Source: a bacterium (lineage in GTDB: Bacteria > Spirochaetota > UBA4802 > UBA5550). Taken from it: DNA of 12,284 nucleotides. Under the pieces are notes generated by a model. It was not told where the DNA came from. It saw only the letters and a list, made by a program, of their open reading frames with translations, and ran no database searches. Positions within the stretch are counted from its first letter, which is position 1; each line of letters opens with the position of its first letter. Positions 1 to 6,528 of the stretch are shown one piece after another. The position numbers and the translations under genes are program-made. The stretch covers positions 1 to 12,284 of the forward strand of contig JAAENB010000019.1 in NCBI GenBank assembly GCA_024224995.1. The letters run 5' to 3'.

Positions 1-1
1 A

Positions 2-480
2 ATAGGGAATGAGGCTGTTCAGAGGCTTGCTAAAAGCGGGGCCTTTGAGCCGCTTATGGACGCCGGGAAAACATCAGCGCTGGAAGCAAAAACGGTACTT
101 GCCTCTCTTGTTGCTGACAAGAATCCGGAAGTTTTTCGCGACCTGTACAAACAAGGTCTGTATCCGCATTTGCAGCCCAAACTTGAGGTAAGCAGCCCCG
201 GAGATCTATTCGAACAGGAAGCGGACCGGGCCATCAATTTCAGGGCCTTTACAACGGGAAATGATATTTTTTTTGCAAAAGGGGAGTATAATCCGGCAGC
301 AAAGAGGGTAAGAAGCTCATTGCACATGAGTTGACCCATGTTGTACAGCAAAAAGCCGGTATTAAGAATTTTTTAGAAGTGTGTTCTTTAATGGCAAATG
401 AATATAAAGATGATGAAGAAAAATCTGAGTTTCTTTTATTAATAGGTGAAAATTTAGGAATAAGCGAGGTGCGACAATAA
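2..480 (+). pseudogene. Decayed DUF4157 (eCIS-core type, HEXXH) protein, 5'-truncated by window edge
   Basis: An open frame runs from the window edge and reads IGNEAVQRL, then LEVSSPGDLFEQEADR, then INFRAFTTGNDIFFAKGEYN. These match the successive conserved blocks of DUF4157 proteins, the putative metallopeptidase-like family often linked to extracellular contractile injection systems and related toxins. At about 301-304 the frame breaks. One base earlier in register the protein continues EGKKLIAHELTHVVQQKAG (from 304), including the HEXXH zinc motif HELTH at 325-339, and stops at 478-480. One missing A in the A-run at 301-303 would explain the break. The stretch that normally separates EQEADR from the INxRAFT block is also absent, so an internal segment appears to have been lost. 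After the motif the tail becomes AT-rich and unrelated-looking. The N-terminus lies outside the window. Family assignment is confident; calling it non-functional rests on the frameshift plus the missing block. Confidence 0.78.
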
Positions 481-715
481 GAAAATTAAGCCGACTACAA
501 TTATTATACTTTTGAGTCTATCATTTTTTTTAGTTGTGAATTAGCGGATGAACTATAGTGAGCCACTAATCAATATATCCGGTACTGATTTAGATGGAAA
601 TAAAACAGAAGAAGACTACAGGAGTTTAGACGAAGGGACTCCATACACATATATAAAATATACAAGTGAACCATATTTTTCAATCACTGAAAGCAAAGAT
701 GAGGACTCTAAATAA
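473..715 (+). pseudogene. Remnant of a small AT-rich gene, possibly a lipoprotein
   Basis: One frame reads KKIKPTTIIILLSLSFF (479-529), a basic stretch followed by a hydrophobic core like a signal peptide. It meets TAG at 542 and continues in the same frame from ATG 548 as a 55-residue polar peptide (NYSEPLINISGTDLDGNKTE and onward) ending at TAA 713-715. If the eight-T run at 524-531 had nine bases, the signal peptide would instead continue as FFFSCELADEL. That gives a lipobox-like FSC, but this frame stops at 556. No good start codon precedes the signal-like segment; an AGGTG-like site at 468-472 sits just upstream of where one would be expected. I do not recognise the polar domain. The best reading is a broken lipoprotein gene. 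The alternative is an intact 55-residue ORF at 548-715 without a convincing ribosome binding site. Confidence 0.4.
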
Positions 716-720
716 TGTAA

Positions 721-845
721 ATCAGTGACCCCACCAGGATGCGCAAGGGATATGGAGGGTTTAGTCCGGAGGTCTTCCGCAGGACCGTAGCGAAGCGGAG
801 CCCGGAGAAGCCCGGCCCGCAGGGTGCGCCCGACTTAGCCCCAAT
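721..845. repeat. GC-rich non-coding block, probable dispersed intergenic repeat
   Basis: This stretch is sharply GC-rich between two AT-rich flanks. It contains short internal repetitions: GCCCGG twice around 810-826, and the GGTC/GACC pair bracketing 771-786. Its only ORF (739-966) has no family resemblance and runs on into the T-rich region, so I do not treat it as a gene. The composition and self-similar runs such as GTAGCGAAGCGGAGCCCGG look like the dispersed repeats seen between genes in many bacterial genomes. No second copy is present in this window, so the repeat call is an inference. Confidence 0.3.
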
Positions 846-846
846 C

Positions 847-873
847 AGCAACTATGAGGCTGCTATTTTTTTT
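847..873 (+). terminator. Weak hairpin followed by a T-run (possible intrinsic terminator)
   Basis: AGCA at 847-850 pairs with TGCT at 861-864. After one mismatch there are two further inner pairs (one a wobble), and the stem is followed by A and eight T residues (866-873). The stem is short, so this is a weak candidate. It would separate the decayed genes upstream from the kinase gene at 993. The rest of 874-992 is AT-rich leader DNA in which I find no convincing sigma70 promoter. Confidence 0.3.
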
Positions 874-992
874 CCTTGTCTCTTCTTCTATTATATGATA
901 CACTCTAAAAAGAGAGATTGTACCCTCAAGGGACGTCTTTTTTTACGACAGAGCGCTAATATCTGAAAACTGATTTTTAGAGAGAATAGAGG

Positions 993-3900
993 ATGGATGG
1001 GAGAGAAGAGCTAACAGCTGTTGGCGAGAGCGAGGAAAAAAAGCAGACAAGGGTTTTCCGGTTTGTAGTATTATATACGGTGATAATAATAGCATTCCTG
1101 GTATTGCTGCCGGGAATGCTGTCATCGGACTGGAAGAGTTCGGCGGATTTCCATAGCTGCATACAAATAACCGGGGCATTGATAGCCATAATCGCGTCAA
1201 TAGCCTGCCTCATGTACTACCTGGGCCTGGAGAGCAAATACTTCTTTGTAGTGAGCCTGGGATTTATGGCCGACGGGAGTGAAAACCTGGTTCACGGGCT
1301 GCTGGAATTCCGGCAATTGTTTGATGTAACGGGAATGGAAATGGAAAAATTTTTTCCCGGAACCGATATTGCGGGAAATTCCTTACTGGCGATACTCATA
1401 ATTATCGCGATGCTGGTGGGAGACAGGTTGAAGAGGTCCGGGCGGGTAAGGCGGGAAGCAGCCAGGTATTCGCTAATGGCGTTTTTACTGGGAGGAGGCG
1501 TAACAGCGGCGGCACTATTCATACCGCTGCCGGAGTTTATTTATCCTGAAAAAATAGTGTCACGCCCGGTGGATTTGATCATAGCAATATTATTCCTGGC
1601 AGCGTTTTTCCTGGCCTTCCGGCGTTTTATGGAGCATAAAGATATATTTACGGGCATGCTCATCGCGTCCATATTGCTCACCATAGGCGGGCAGGTTTAC
1701 CTGTCATTTTCAACGCGTTTGTATGATATCTGGTTTGATGTAGCGCACTGGGCAAAAACGGTCAGTTTTATATTCCCTATCCTGGGAATAACAATAGAAG
1801 CGTCACGGGAAATGAAACGCTCTCGGGAAGCGGAGTATGAACTTATAACAACGGAGGTAAAATTAAGGCAGGTATTCCACGCGGTATCGCCGTTGTACGC
1901 GGCAGGAAGGGATTATAAATTGCTGAGTGTGAATAATTCATTTGCCTCCATGTTTGGGAAGTCCCGGGAGCAGGTAAAGGAGCATAAATGTTATGAGGTG
2001 GTAAAATCAACGGTATGCCGAACCTCCCTGTGCCCTTTGAAGAATGTCAGTGAAGCGGAAAACGAATACACCACTGAAGCCCTGACCCATAACGGGAAAA
2101 GCAGTATTACAATGGCAGCGAAAGAATACCGCAGCCCGGAAGGGAATATCATAGGAATTGTCTGTACCATAAACGACATAACCGACCGGAAGCGGGTAGA
2201 GAACGAGCTCAAGAAAAGAGTGGAAGAGATAGAGGTACAGGACTGGGTCAAGACAGGGCAGACAGAACTAAGCACTGTTATGCGCGGAGAGATCGATGTA
2301 CTGGAACTCTCGGGAAGAATAATATCCTGTCTTGCCGGGTACCTGGATGCCCAGACAGGAGCGCTCTACCTGCTGGATGACCAGGAAGTTGACCCGGAAG
2401 AGAGCAGGGTCGTGTACCGGATGACCGGGAGTTACGCGTATAACCGGAGGAGGTATTTATCCGGGGAAATTGAACTGGGCCAGGGCCTGGTAGGGCAGGC
2501 AGCCCTGGAGAAGAAGTCGATTTTTTTGAATAAAGTACCGGACGATTACATGAGAATAAGCACCGGCCTGGGGCATACCGCTCCGAAGTATGTTCTTGTT
2601 TTTCCCCTGGTCTTTGACAATGAAGTGCGAGGGGTGTTGGAGCTGGGAAAACTGGAAAAAATTACCGAGATCCAGGAACGCTTTTTGCTCCTGACCCAGG
2701 AGAGCATTATCATTAGCCTGGAAGCGGCCAGGTCGCGCCAGCGCATGGAAAAGTTATTGCGGGCAACCCAGGACCAGGCCATAGAATTGCAAATCCGGGA
2801 AGAGGAGCTCCAGGCATCGAATGAAGAATTGGAAGAGCAGACCTCGCGGCTCCAGTCATCGGAGGAGGCGTTAAAAACACAGCAGGAAGAGCTGCAGGCA
2901 ACCAATGAAGAGTTAGAGGAAAAGACGGAAAGTTTAGAGGAACAGACGAATAAAATAAGCCGGAGCAATATAGAGTTGGAGAAGATACGAGTGGAGCTGG
3001 AACGGAAGGCAGATGAGCTGGAAATTTCGAGCAGGTATAAATCGGAGTTCCTGGCAAATATGTCCCATGAACTGAGAACGCCGCTTAACAGCCTGCTTAT
3101 ACTCTCCCAGGATCTGGCAGGCAACAAGAAAGGCAACCTCGCGTCGGACCAGGTGAAATCGGCGGAGATAATATATAACAGCGGCAATGATCTGCTTAAG
3201 TTAATAAACGAGATCCTGGACCTGTCAAAGATCGAAGCCGGCAAAATGACGCTGCACCTGGAAGAAGTCTCCCTGGATGCCATCGAGAGGAAGATCCGTG
3301 ATAATTTTGAGGCAGCGGCACGGGAAAAAGAGATAGATTTTCAAGTATGGCAGGGAGAGGGCATACCCAAGATCATCCGGACGGACGCGCAAAAACTGGA
3401 CCAGGTGCTGAAGAACCTGGTTTCGAACGCGATAAAATTTACCGAAGAGGGGAGCGTTACCGTAACAATGCAGCGGCCGTCGCCGGGAACGGATCTCAGC
3501 CACAGCGGCCTGACCGCGCCCGAAACCATAGCATTTTCAATAATCGACACGGGAATAGGGATCCCGGAGGAAATGCAGTACGAGGTATTTGAAGCGTTTC
3601 AGCAGGGAGACGGCAGTACATCGCGGATGTATGGAGGCACCGGCCTGGGGCTTTCAATATCACGGGAGCTGGCCTCGCTGTTGGGCGGAGCGATTGAATT
3701 GAAAAGCATCGCGGGAGAGGGAACAACCTTTACCCTGTATGTCCCGGAGTTATACGAACGGAGAGTCGTGCAGCTGCCGGAGCGGAGAACGGAAGAACGG
3801 GTAGAGACTCAGGCAGCAACAGCAACTCCACGGGCAATAATGGATGACCGGAAGAGCGTCAGGGACGGAGACAGGGTTATCCTGGTAATAGAGGATGATA

Positions 3901-5042
3901 GTAATTTCGCGAAGATTTTATATGACTTATGCCAGGAACGGCATTTTCAGTGTATACATGCCGCGAACGGAGAAGAGGGGCTGGAACTGGCCGGGCAGTA
4001 TATTCCGGAGGCGATTATTCTGGATAACAGGCTCCCGGGAATGCATGGGATCGGGGTACTGGAAGAATTAAAGGATAATTCCGAAACACGGCATATTCCG
4101 GTTCATATGATTTCAGTGGACGAGGATAACACGGACGCGTTTTTAAAAGGGGCAATCGGGTATTTAACAAAGCCCGTAAAGAGTGAAGAGTTGAATGCCG
4201 CGTTTACCAAAATAGAGAAACATCTTACGAAGAATATAAAAGATCTTCTGGTGGTATCGGGAGATGATGATATAATGAGAGGGATCATAGAGCTCATCGG
4301 AAACGGAGACGTAAAAACCGATAAGGCGGCTCAGGGAATGGAGGCCCTGGACCTGCTGGGAAAAAAAACCTATGACTGCATGATACTGAATTTAAACCTG
4401 CCCGACATGACGGGGGTTCATTTTTTATGGACCATGGAACGGGGAGAGGGTATTTCCATACCGCCGGTTATTGTATACGCGGGCAGGGAGCTTTCGGAAG
4501 AGGAAGAACAAAAATTGGAGCGGTATACCGGCACACTGATCGTAAAAGAGGTACGATCGGAGGAGCGGCTCCTGGATGAAACAGCCTTGTTTCTTCACCG
4601 GGTAGTGGACAAACTGCCGGAGAATAAAAAGAAGATAATCACCAGGCTTCACGATAAAGACCAGGTCTTTCGAGGAAAGAGAATCTTACTGGTGGATGAC
4701 GATATGCGGAATGTTTTTGCCGTAGCCAGGGTACTGGAAGATAATAATATGGAGGTCGCAAAAGCGTCAAATGGGAAGAAAGCTCTTGAAATTCTAGAGG
4801 AAGATCCGTATTTTGACCTGGTTCTAATGGATATAATGATGCCGGTAATGGACGGTTACCAGGCAATGAAAATTATCCGGAAACAGGAACGTTTTAAAAA
4901 ACTGCCAATAATCGCGCTCACGGCAAAGGCCATGAAGCTGGACCGGGAACGGTCTATTGAGGCAGGGGCCAGTGATTACCTGGCCAAGCCTATTGAAATA
5001 GGGCGGCTCCTTTCTTTGATGAGGGTGTGGCTGTACCAGTAG
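993..5042 (+). CDS. Multi-receiver hybrid sensor histidine kinase (7-8TM, PAS, GAF, HisKA, HATPase, REC x3)
   Basis: This 1349-residue inner-membrane hybrid kinase should autophosphorylate on His and pass the phosphate to its own receivers. Residues 22-270 hold seven to eight hydrophobic segments with a DFHS motif, resembling MASE3-type sensor regions. A PAS domain follows (about 286-406) with cysteines C333, C342 and C347, then a GAF domain (about 430-575). Next comes a long coiled coil (about 590-680) built on EELQASNEELEEQ-like repeats. HisKA has NMSHELRTPLN with H692. HATPase_c shows the N-box N808/N812, DTGIGIP at 852 and GGTGLGLSIS from 881. Receiver 1 has acidic residues E967-D969, phospho-acceptor D1011 and TKP. 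Receiver 2 has Asn1133 where the Asp should be. Receiver 3 is canonical, with LVDDD, D1280, LTAKA and AKP. The start at ATG 993 follows AGAGAG at 980-985 with good spacing. There is no HPt domain or DNA-binding output. The sensed signal is unknown. Confidence 0.95.
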   Translation: MDGREELTAVGESEEKKQTRVFRFVVLYTVIIIAFLVLLPGMLSSDWKSSADFHSCIQITGALIAIIASIACLMYYLGLESKYFFVVSLGFMADGSENLVHGLLEFRQLFDVTGMEMEKFFPGTDIAGNSLLAILIIIAMLVGDRLKRSGRVRREAARYSLMAFLLGGGVTAAALFIPLPEFIYPEKIVSRPVDLIIAILFLAAFFLAFRRFMEHKDIFTGMLIASILLTIGGQVYLSFSTRLYDIWFDVAHWAKTVSFIFPILGITIEASREMKRSREAEYELITTEVKLRQVFHAVSPLYAAGRDYKLLSVNNSFASMFGKSREQVKEHKCYEVVKSTVCRTSLCPLKNVSEAENEYTTEALTHNGKSSITMAAKEYRSPEGNIIGIVCTINDITDRKRVENELKKRVEEIEVQDWVKTGQTELSTVMRGEIDVLELSGRIISCLAGYLDAQTGALYLLDDQEVDPEESRVVYRMTGSYAYNRRRYLSGEIELGQGLVGQAALEKKSIFLNKVPDDYMRISTGLGHTAPKYVLVFPLVFDNEVRGVLELGKLEKITEIQERFLLLTQESIIISLEAARSRQRMEKLLRATQDQAIELQIREEELQASNEELEEQTSRLQSSEEALKTQQEELQATNEELEEKTESLEEQTNKISRSNIELEKIRVELERKADELEISSRYKSEFLANMSHELRTPLNSLLILSQDLAGNKKGNLASDQVKSAEIIYNSGNDLLKLINEILDLSKIEAGKMTLHLEEVSLDAIERKIRDNFEAAAREKEIDFQVWQGEGIPKIIRTDAQKLDQVLKNLVSNAIKFTEEGSVTVTMQRPSPGTDLSHSGLTAPETIAFSIIDTGIGIPEEMQYEVFEAFQQGDGSTSRMYGGTGLGLSISRELASLLGGAIELKSIAGEGTTFTLYVPELYERRVVQLPERRTEERVETQAATATPRAIMDDRKSVRDGDRVILVIEDDSNFAKILYDLCQERHFQCIHAANGEEGLELAGQYIPEAIILDNRLPGMHGIGVLEELKDNSETRHIPVHMISVDEDNTDAFLKGAIGYLTKPVKSEELNAAFTKIEKHLTKNIKDLLVVSGDDDIMRGIIELIGNGDVKTDKAAQGMEALDLLGKKTYDCMILNLNLPDMTGVHFLWTMERGEGISIPPVIVYAGRELSEEEEQKLERYTGTLIVKEVRSEERLLDETALFLHRVVDKLPENKKKIITRLHDKDQVFRGKRILLVDDDMRNVFAVARVLEDNNMEVAKASNGKKALEILEEDPYFDLVLMDIMMPVMDGYQAMKIIRKQERFKKLPIIALTAKAMKLDRERSIEAGASDYLAKPIEIGRLLSLMRVWLYQ

Positions 5043-5058
5043 GGGGAAGGTAATCGGA

Positions 5059-5071
5059 GGCCCTATGGGCC
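5059..5071 (+). repeat. Small perfect hairpin after the kinase stop codon
   Basis: GGCCC (5059-5063) and GGGCC (5067-5071) form a 5-bp GC stem with a TAT loop, 16 bases after the stop at 5042. No T-run follows, so it is not a classic intrinsic terminator. It could still stabilise the 3' end of the transcript. Directly after it lies a short direct repeat, GGTGATCGGTGATCGG (5073-5088). Confidence 0.35.
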
Positions 5072-5111
5072 GGGTGATCGGTGATCGGTTAAGAATGACA
5101 CCCGCGGTGCC

Positions 5112-5132
5112 GGGAAAAATACGAAAGAAACT
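5112..5132 (+). repeat. A-rich companion motif of the intergenic repeat
   Basis: GGGAAAAATACG followed by AAAGAAACT lies here. A close match, GGGAAAAAATACG followed by TCAGAAACT, occurs at 12227-12248 in the same orientation. In both places it lies close to the CCCCTCGCAGGGG repeat, although that repeat is inverted at the second site. This suggests a modular dispersed element. Confidence 0.45.
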
Positions 5133-5168
5133 GTGTCGGTACCGGGGTCTGTTTTCACCGGCCCCCCA

Positions 5169-5222
5169 ACCCCTCGCAGGGGTCGCACCCCTCGCAGGGG
5201 TCGCACCCCTCGGAGGGGTCGC
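5169..5222 (+). repeat. Three tandem copies of an 18-bp unit, each an internal palindrome
   Basis: The unit ACCCCTCGCAGGGGTCGC occurs at 5169-5186 and 5187-5204, and with one base changed (CGG for CGC) at 5205-5222. Each unit contains CCCCT-CGC-AGGGG, a 5-bp stem that can fold on either strand. A 22-base stretch of this array (5170-5191) is found again, perfectly, on the opposite strand at 12208-12229. A read-through ORF over the array (5065-5325) gives a repetitive GVAPLA peptide with no family resemblance, so I treat the region as non-coding. Confidence 0.8.
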
Positions 5223-5240
5223 AAGAGTTTTTGAAAATGA

Positions 5241-5275
5241 GCTAATTTTAGCCCGGGGGTTTAACCCCATAGGGC
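5241..5275 (+). repeat. Consecutive intergenic hairpins
   Basis: Two inverted repeats abut and overlap slightly. GCTAA-TT-TTAGC spans 5241-5252. A larger one spans 5251-5275: the outer arms GCCC and GGGC enclose the perfect palindrome GGGGTTTAACCCC (5256-5268). Neither is followed by a T-run. A further inverted pair, GCTCTG (5313-5318) and CAGAGC (5336-5341), lies downstream. The 5043-5451 interval therefore consists mostly of small palindromes and holds no gene I can support. Confidence 0.5.
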
Positions 5276-5355
5276 AGCAGAGCAGAACCCCGGATAATAT
5301 CTTCGAGAACAGGCTCTGTTTGTAAATTAGTTTCCCAGAGCTATGGGGATTTCTC

Positions 5356-5386
5356 ATAACGTGGGGCTTCCAGCCCCTCGTTATGA
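5356..5386 (+). repeat. Long hairpin overlapping the upstream possible start of the next gene
   Basis: The arms at 5356-5369 and 5373-5386 are complementary over 14 positions with one mismatch, around a TCC loop: CATAACG-T-GGGGCT and AGCCCC-T-CGTTATG. The ATG at 5383, the furthest upstream start for the receiver/GGDEF gene, lies inside the right arm and has no ribosome binding site. The hairpin therefore argues for a start further downstream, or for structure-controlled translation. It resembles dispersed palindromic repeats with a GGGGCTTCCAGCCCC core. Confidence 0.6.
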
Positions 5387-5451
5387 AGAAGAAGGCCCTG
5401 TTTCAAATCCAGTTTCTTGAGAGTGCGGATCCTGCGGAGCAGGGAAAAAAT

Positions 5452-6510
5452 ATGGAAGAGGAAAAAAAGAATAAAAAGAACGATATGAATAATGATGATT
5501 TAATACCAAAACCAAATATATTAATAGTGGACGACAAACCGGAGAATTTGGCCGCCCTGGAAAAAATACTCGAGGATCTGGATTGTGAAATAATACAGGC
5601 AGAGTCCGGGAACCGGGCTCTGGAGATGCTGCTTGAATACAAGGTGGCGTTGATATTTTTGGATGTGCAGATGCCCGAGATGGACGGTTTTGAGACCGCG
5701 GAGTTAATCCGCGGGGTAGAGGATACCAGGGATATACCGATTATCTTCGTAACGGCATACGGAAAAGAGAAAAGTTTTTTGTTTAAAGGGTACGAGTCCG
5801 GGGCAGTCGATTATATATCAAAGCCCATAGAGGCCTATTACCTGAAGAGCAAGGCAAAAGTATTTCTGGAACTGTATAAACAAAAGGAAAAACTTGCCGG
5901 GATGCTGGTTACGCAGGAAGAGATAACGGAAAAACTGGTAAAAACATCGGGCGAGCTGGGGCAGGCGAATACGCAGCTAAAAGATGAAATAAACAAGCGG
6001 AAGAGTGTAGAGCAGAACCTGAAAGATATAAACCGGCAGCTGGAAACCCTGTCAAGAGTTGATCCCTTAACAGGCCTGTCCAACAGGCGGGACATATTCG
6101 AAAAAATGGAGTATGAAATAAAAAAAGTTTCGCGGACAAAGAGGAATTTTGCCATTCTTCTTGGATCGATTGACGGTTTTAAAGAGATTGTAAAATCCCG
6201 GGGATACGACGAAGCGAATTCTGAAATTACAACCCTGGCGCAATTGCTGCGGGACAATATACGGGCTCATGATGTAGCGGCCCGGTGGGGAGAAGATGAA
6301 TTCCTTATTTTTTTTCCGGAAACAGACCGGGAAACCGGCATAATAACAGCGGAACGTATCAGGAAAGAGATTGAAGCAACGGAGCATATCACCATGAGTT
6401 TTGGAGGAGCTGTTTACGATAATTCACAAACTCTTGAGGAGACGATCAAAACAGCTCATGAAAGGCTTGCCCGGGCAAAGGAGAGCGGGCAGAACAGGAT
6501 AGACTGGTAA
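5452..6510 (+). CDS. Response regulator with receiver and degenerate GGDEF domain
   Basis: The receiver begins at NILIVDDKPENL. It has phospho-acceptor D71 (LDVQMPEMDG; residue 94 from the upstream start), TAYG and SKPI, so it looks competent for phosphorylation. A coiled coil follows, then a GGDEF-type domain opening VDPLTGLSNRR. The usual cyclase signature is damaged. GGDEF reads GEDEF (first Gly at residue 280). The metal-binding Asp of the LDIDxFK motif is Ser239 in GSIDGFK. The positions that normally bind guanine (Asn of IND, Asp of GHDxGD) read Val and Asn. I infer a protein unlikely to make c-di-GMP that may act as a GTP- or partner-binding output. ATG 5452 is chosen because AGGG at 5441-5444 sits 7 bases upstream and because the acidic-basic linker starts here. 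ATG 5383 would add 23 residues but lies in a hairpin without a ribosome site. The gene is co-directional with the next gene, 18 bases apart. Confidence 0.9.
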   Translation: MEEEKKNKKNDMNNDDLIPKPNILIVDDKPENLAALEKILEDLDCEIIQAESGNRALEMLLEYKVALIFLDVQMPEMDGFETAELIRGVEDTRDIPIIFVTAYGKEKSFLFKGYESGAVDYISKPIEAYYLKSKAKVFLELYKQKEKLAGMLVTQEEITEKLVKTSGELGQANTQLKDEINKRKSVEQNLKDINRQLETLSRVDPLTGLSNRRDIFEKMEYEIKKVSRTKRNFAILLGSIDGFKEIVKSRGYDEANSEITTLAQLLRDNIRAHDVAARWGEDEFLIFFPETDRETGIITAERIRKEIEATEHITMSFGGAVYDNSQTLEETIKTAHERLARAKESGQNRIDW

Positions 6511-6528
6511 AAAGAGGCAGGTGTTTAA

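Noticed and set aside
918..962. TTGTAC (918-923) and TAATAT (957-962) as a promoter for the first kinase
   Set aside because: The spacing between them is far too long, and no other pair of hexamers in 860-990 is convincing.
739..966. Forward ORF of 75 residues
   Set aside because: It crosses from a GC-rich repeat-like block into a T-rich leader, has no recognisable family and no supporting start signal.
2546..3283. Minus-strand ORF of 245 residues inside the first kinase
   Set aside because: Serine-rich antisense shadow of the coiled-coil and HisKA coding region. The sense frame has clear domain motifs.
5169..5222. Tandem repeat considered as a CRISPR array
   Set aside because: The units are directly adjacent 18-bp copies with no variable spacers, and there are no cas genes.
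5065..5325. Forward ORF of 86 residues with GVAPLA repeats
   Set aside because: The repeated peptide is just the translation of the 18-bp tandem DNA repeat. There is no ribosome site, no domain, and the region is full of palindromes.
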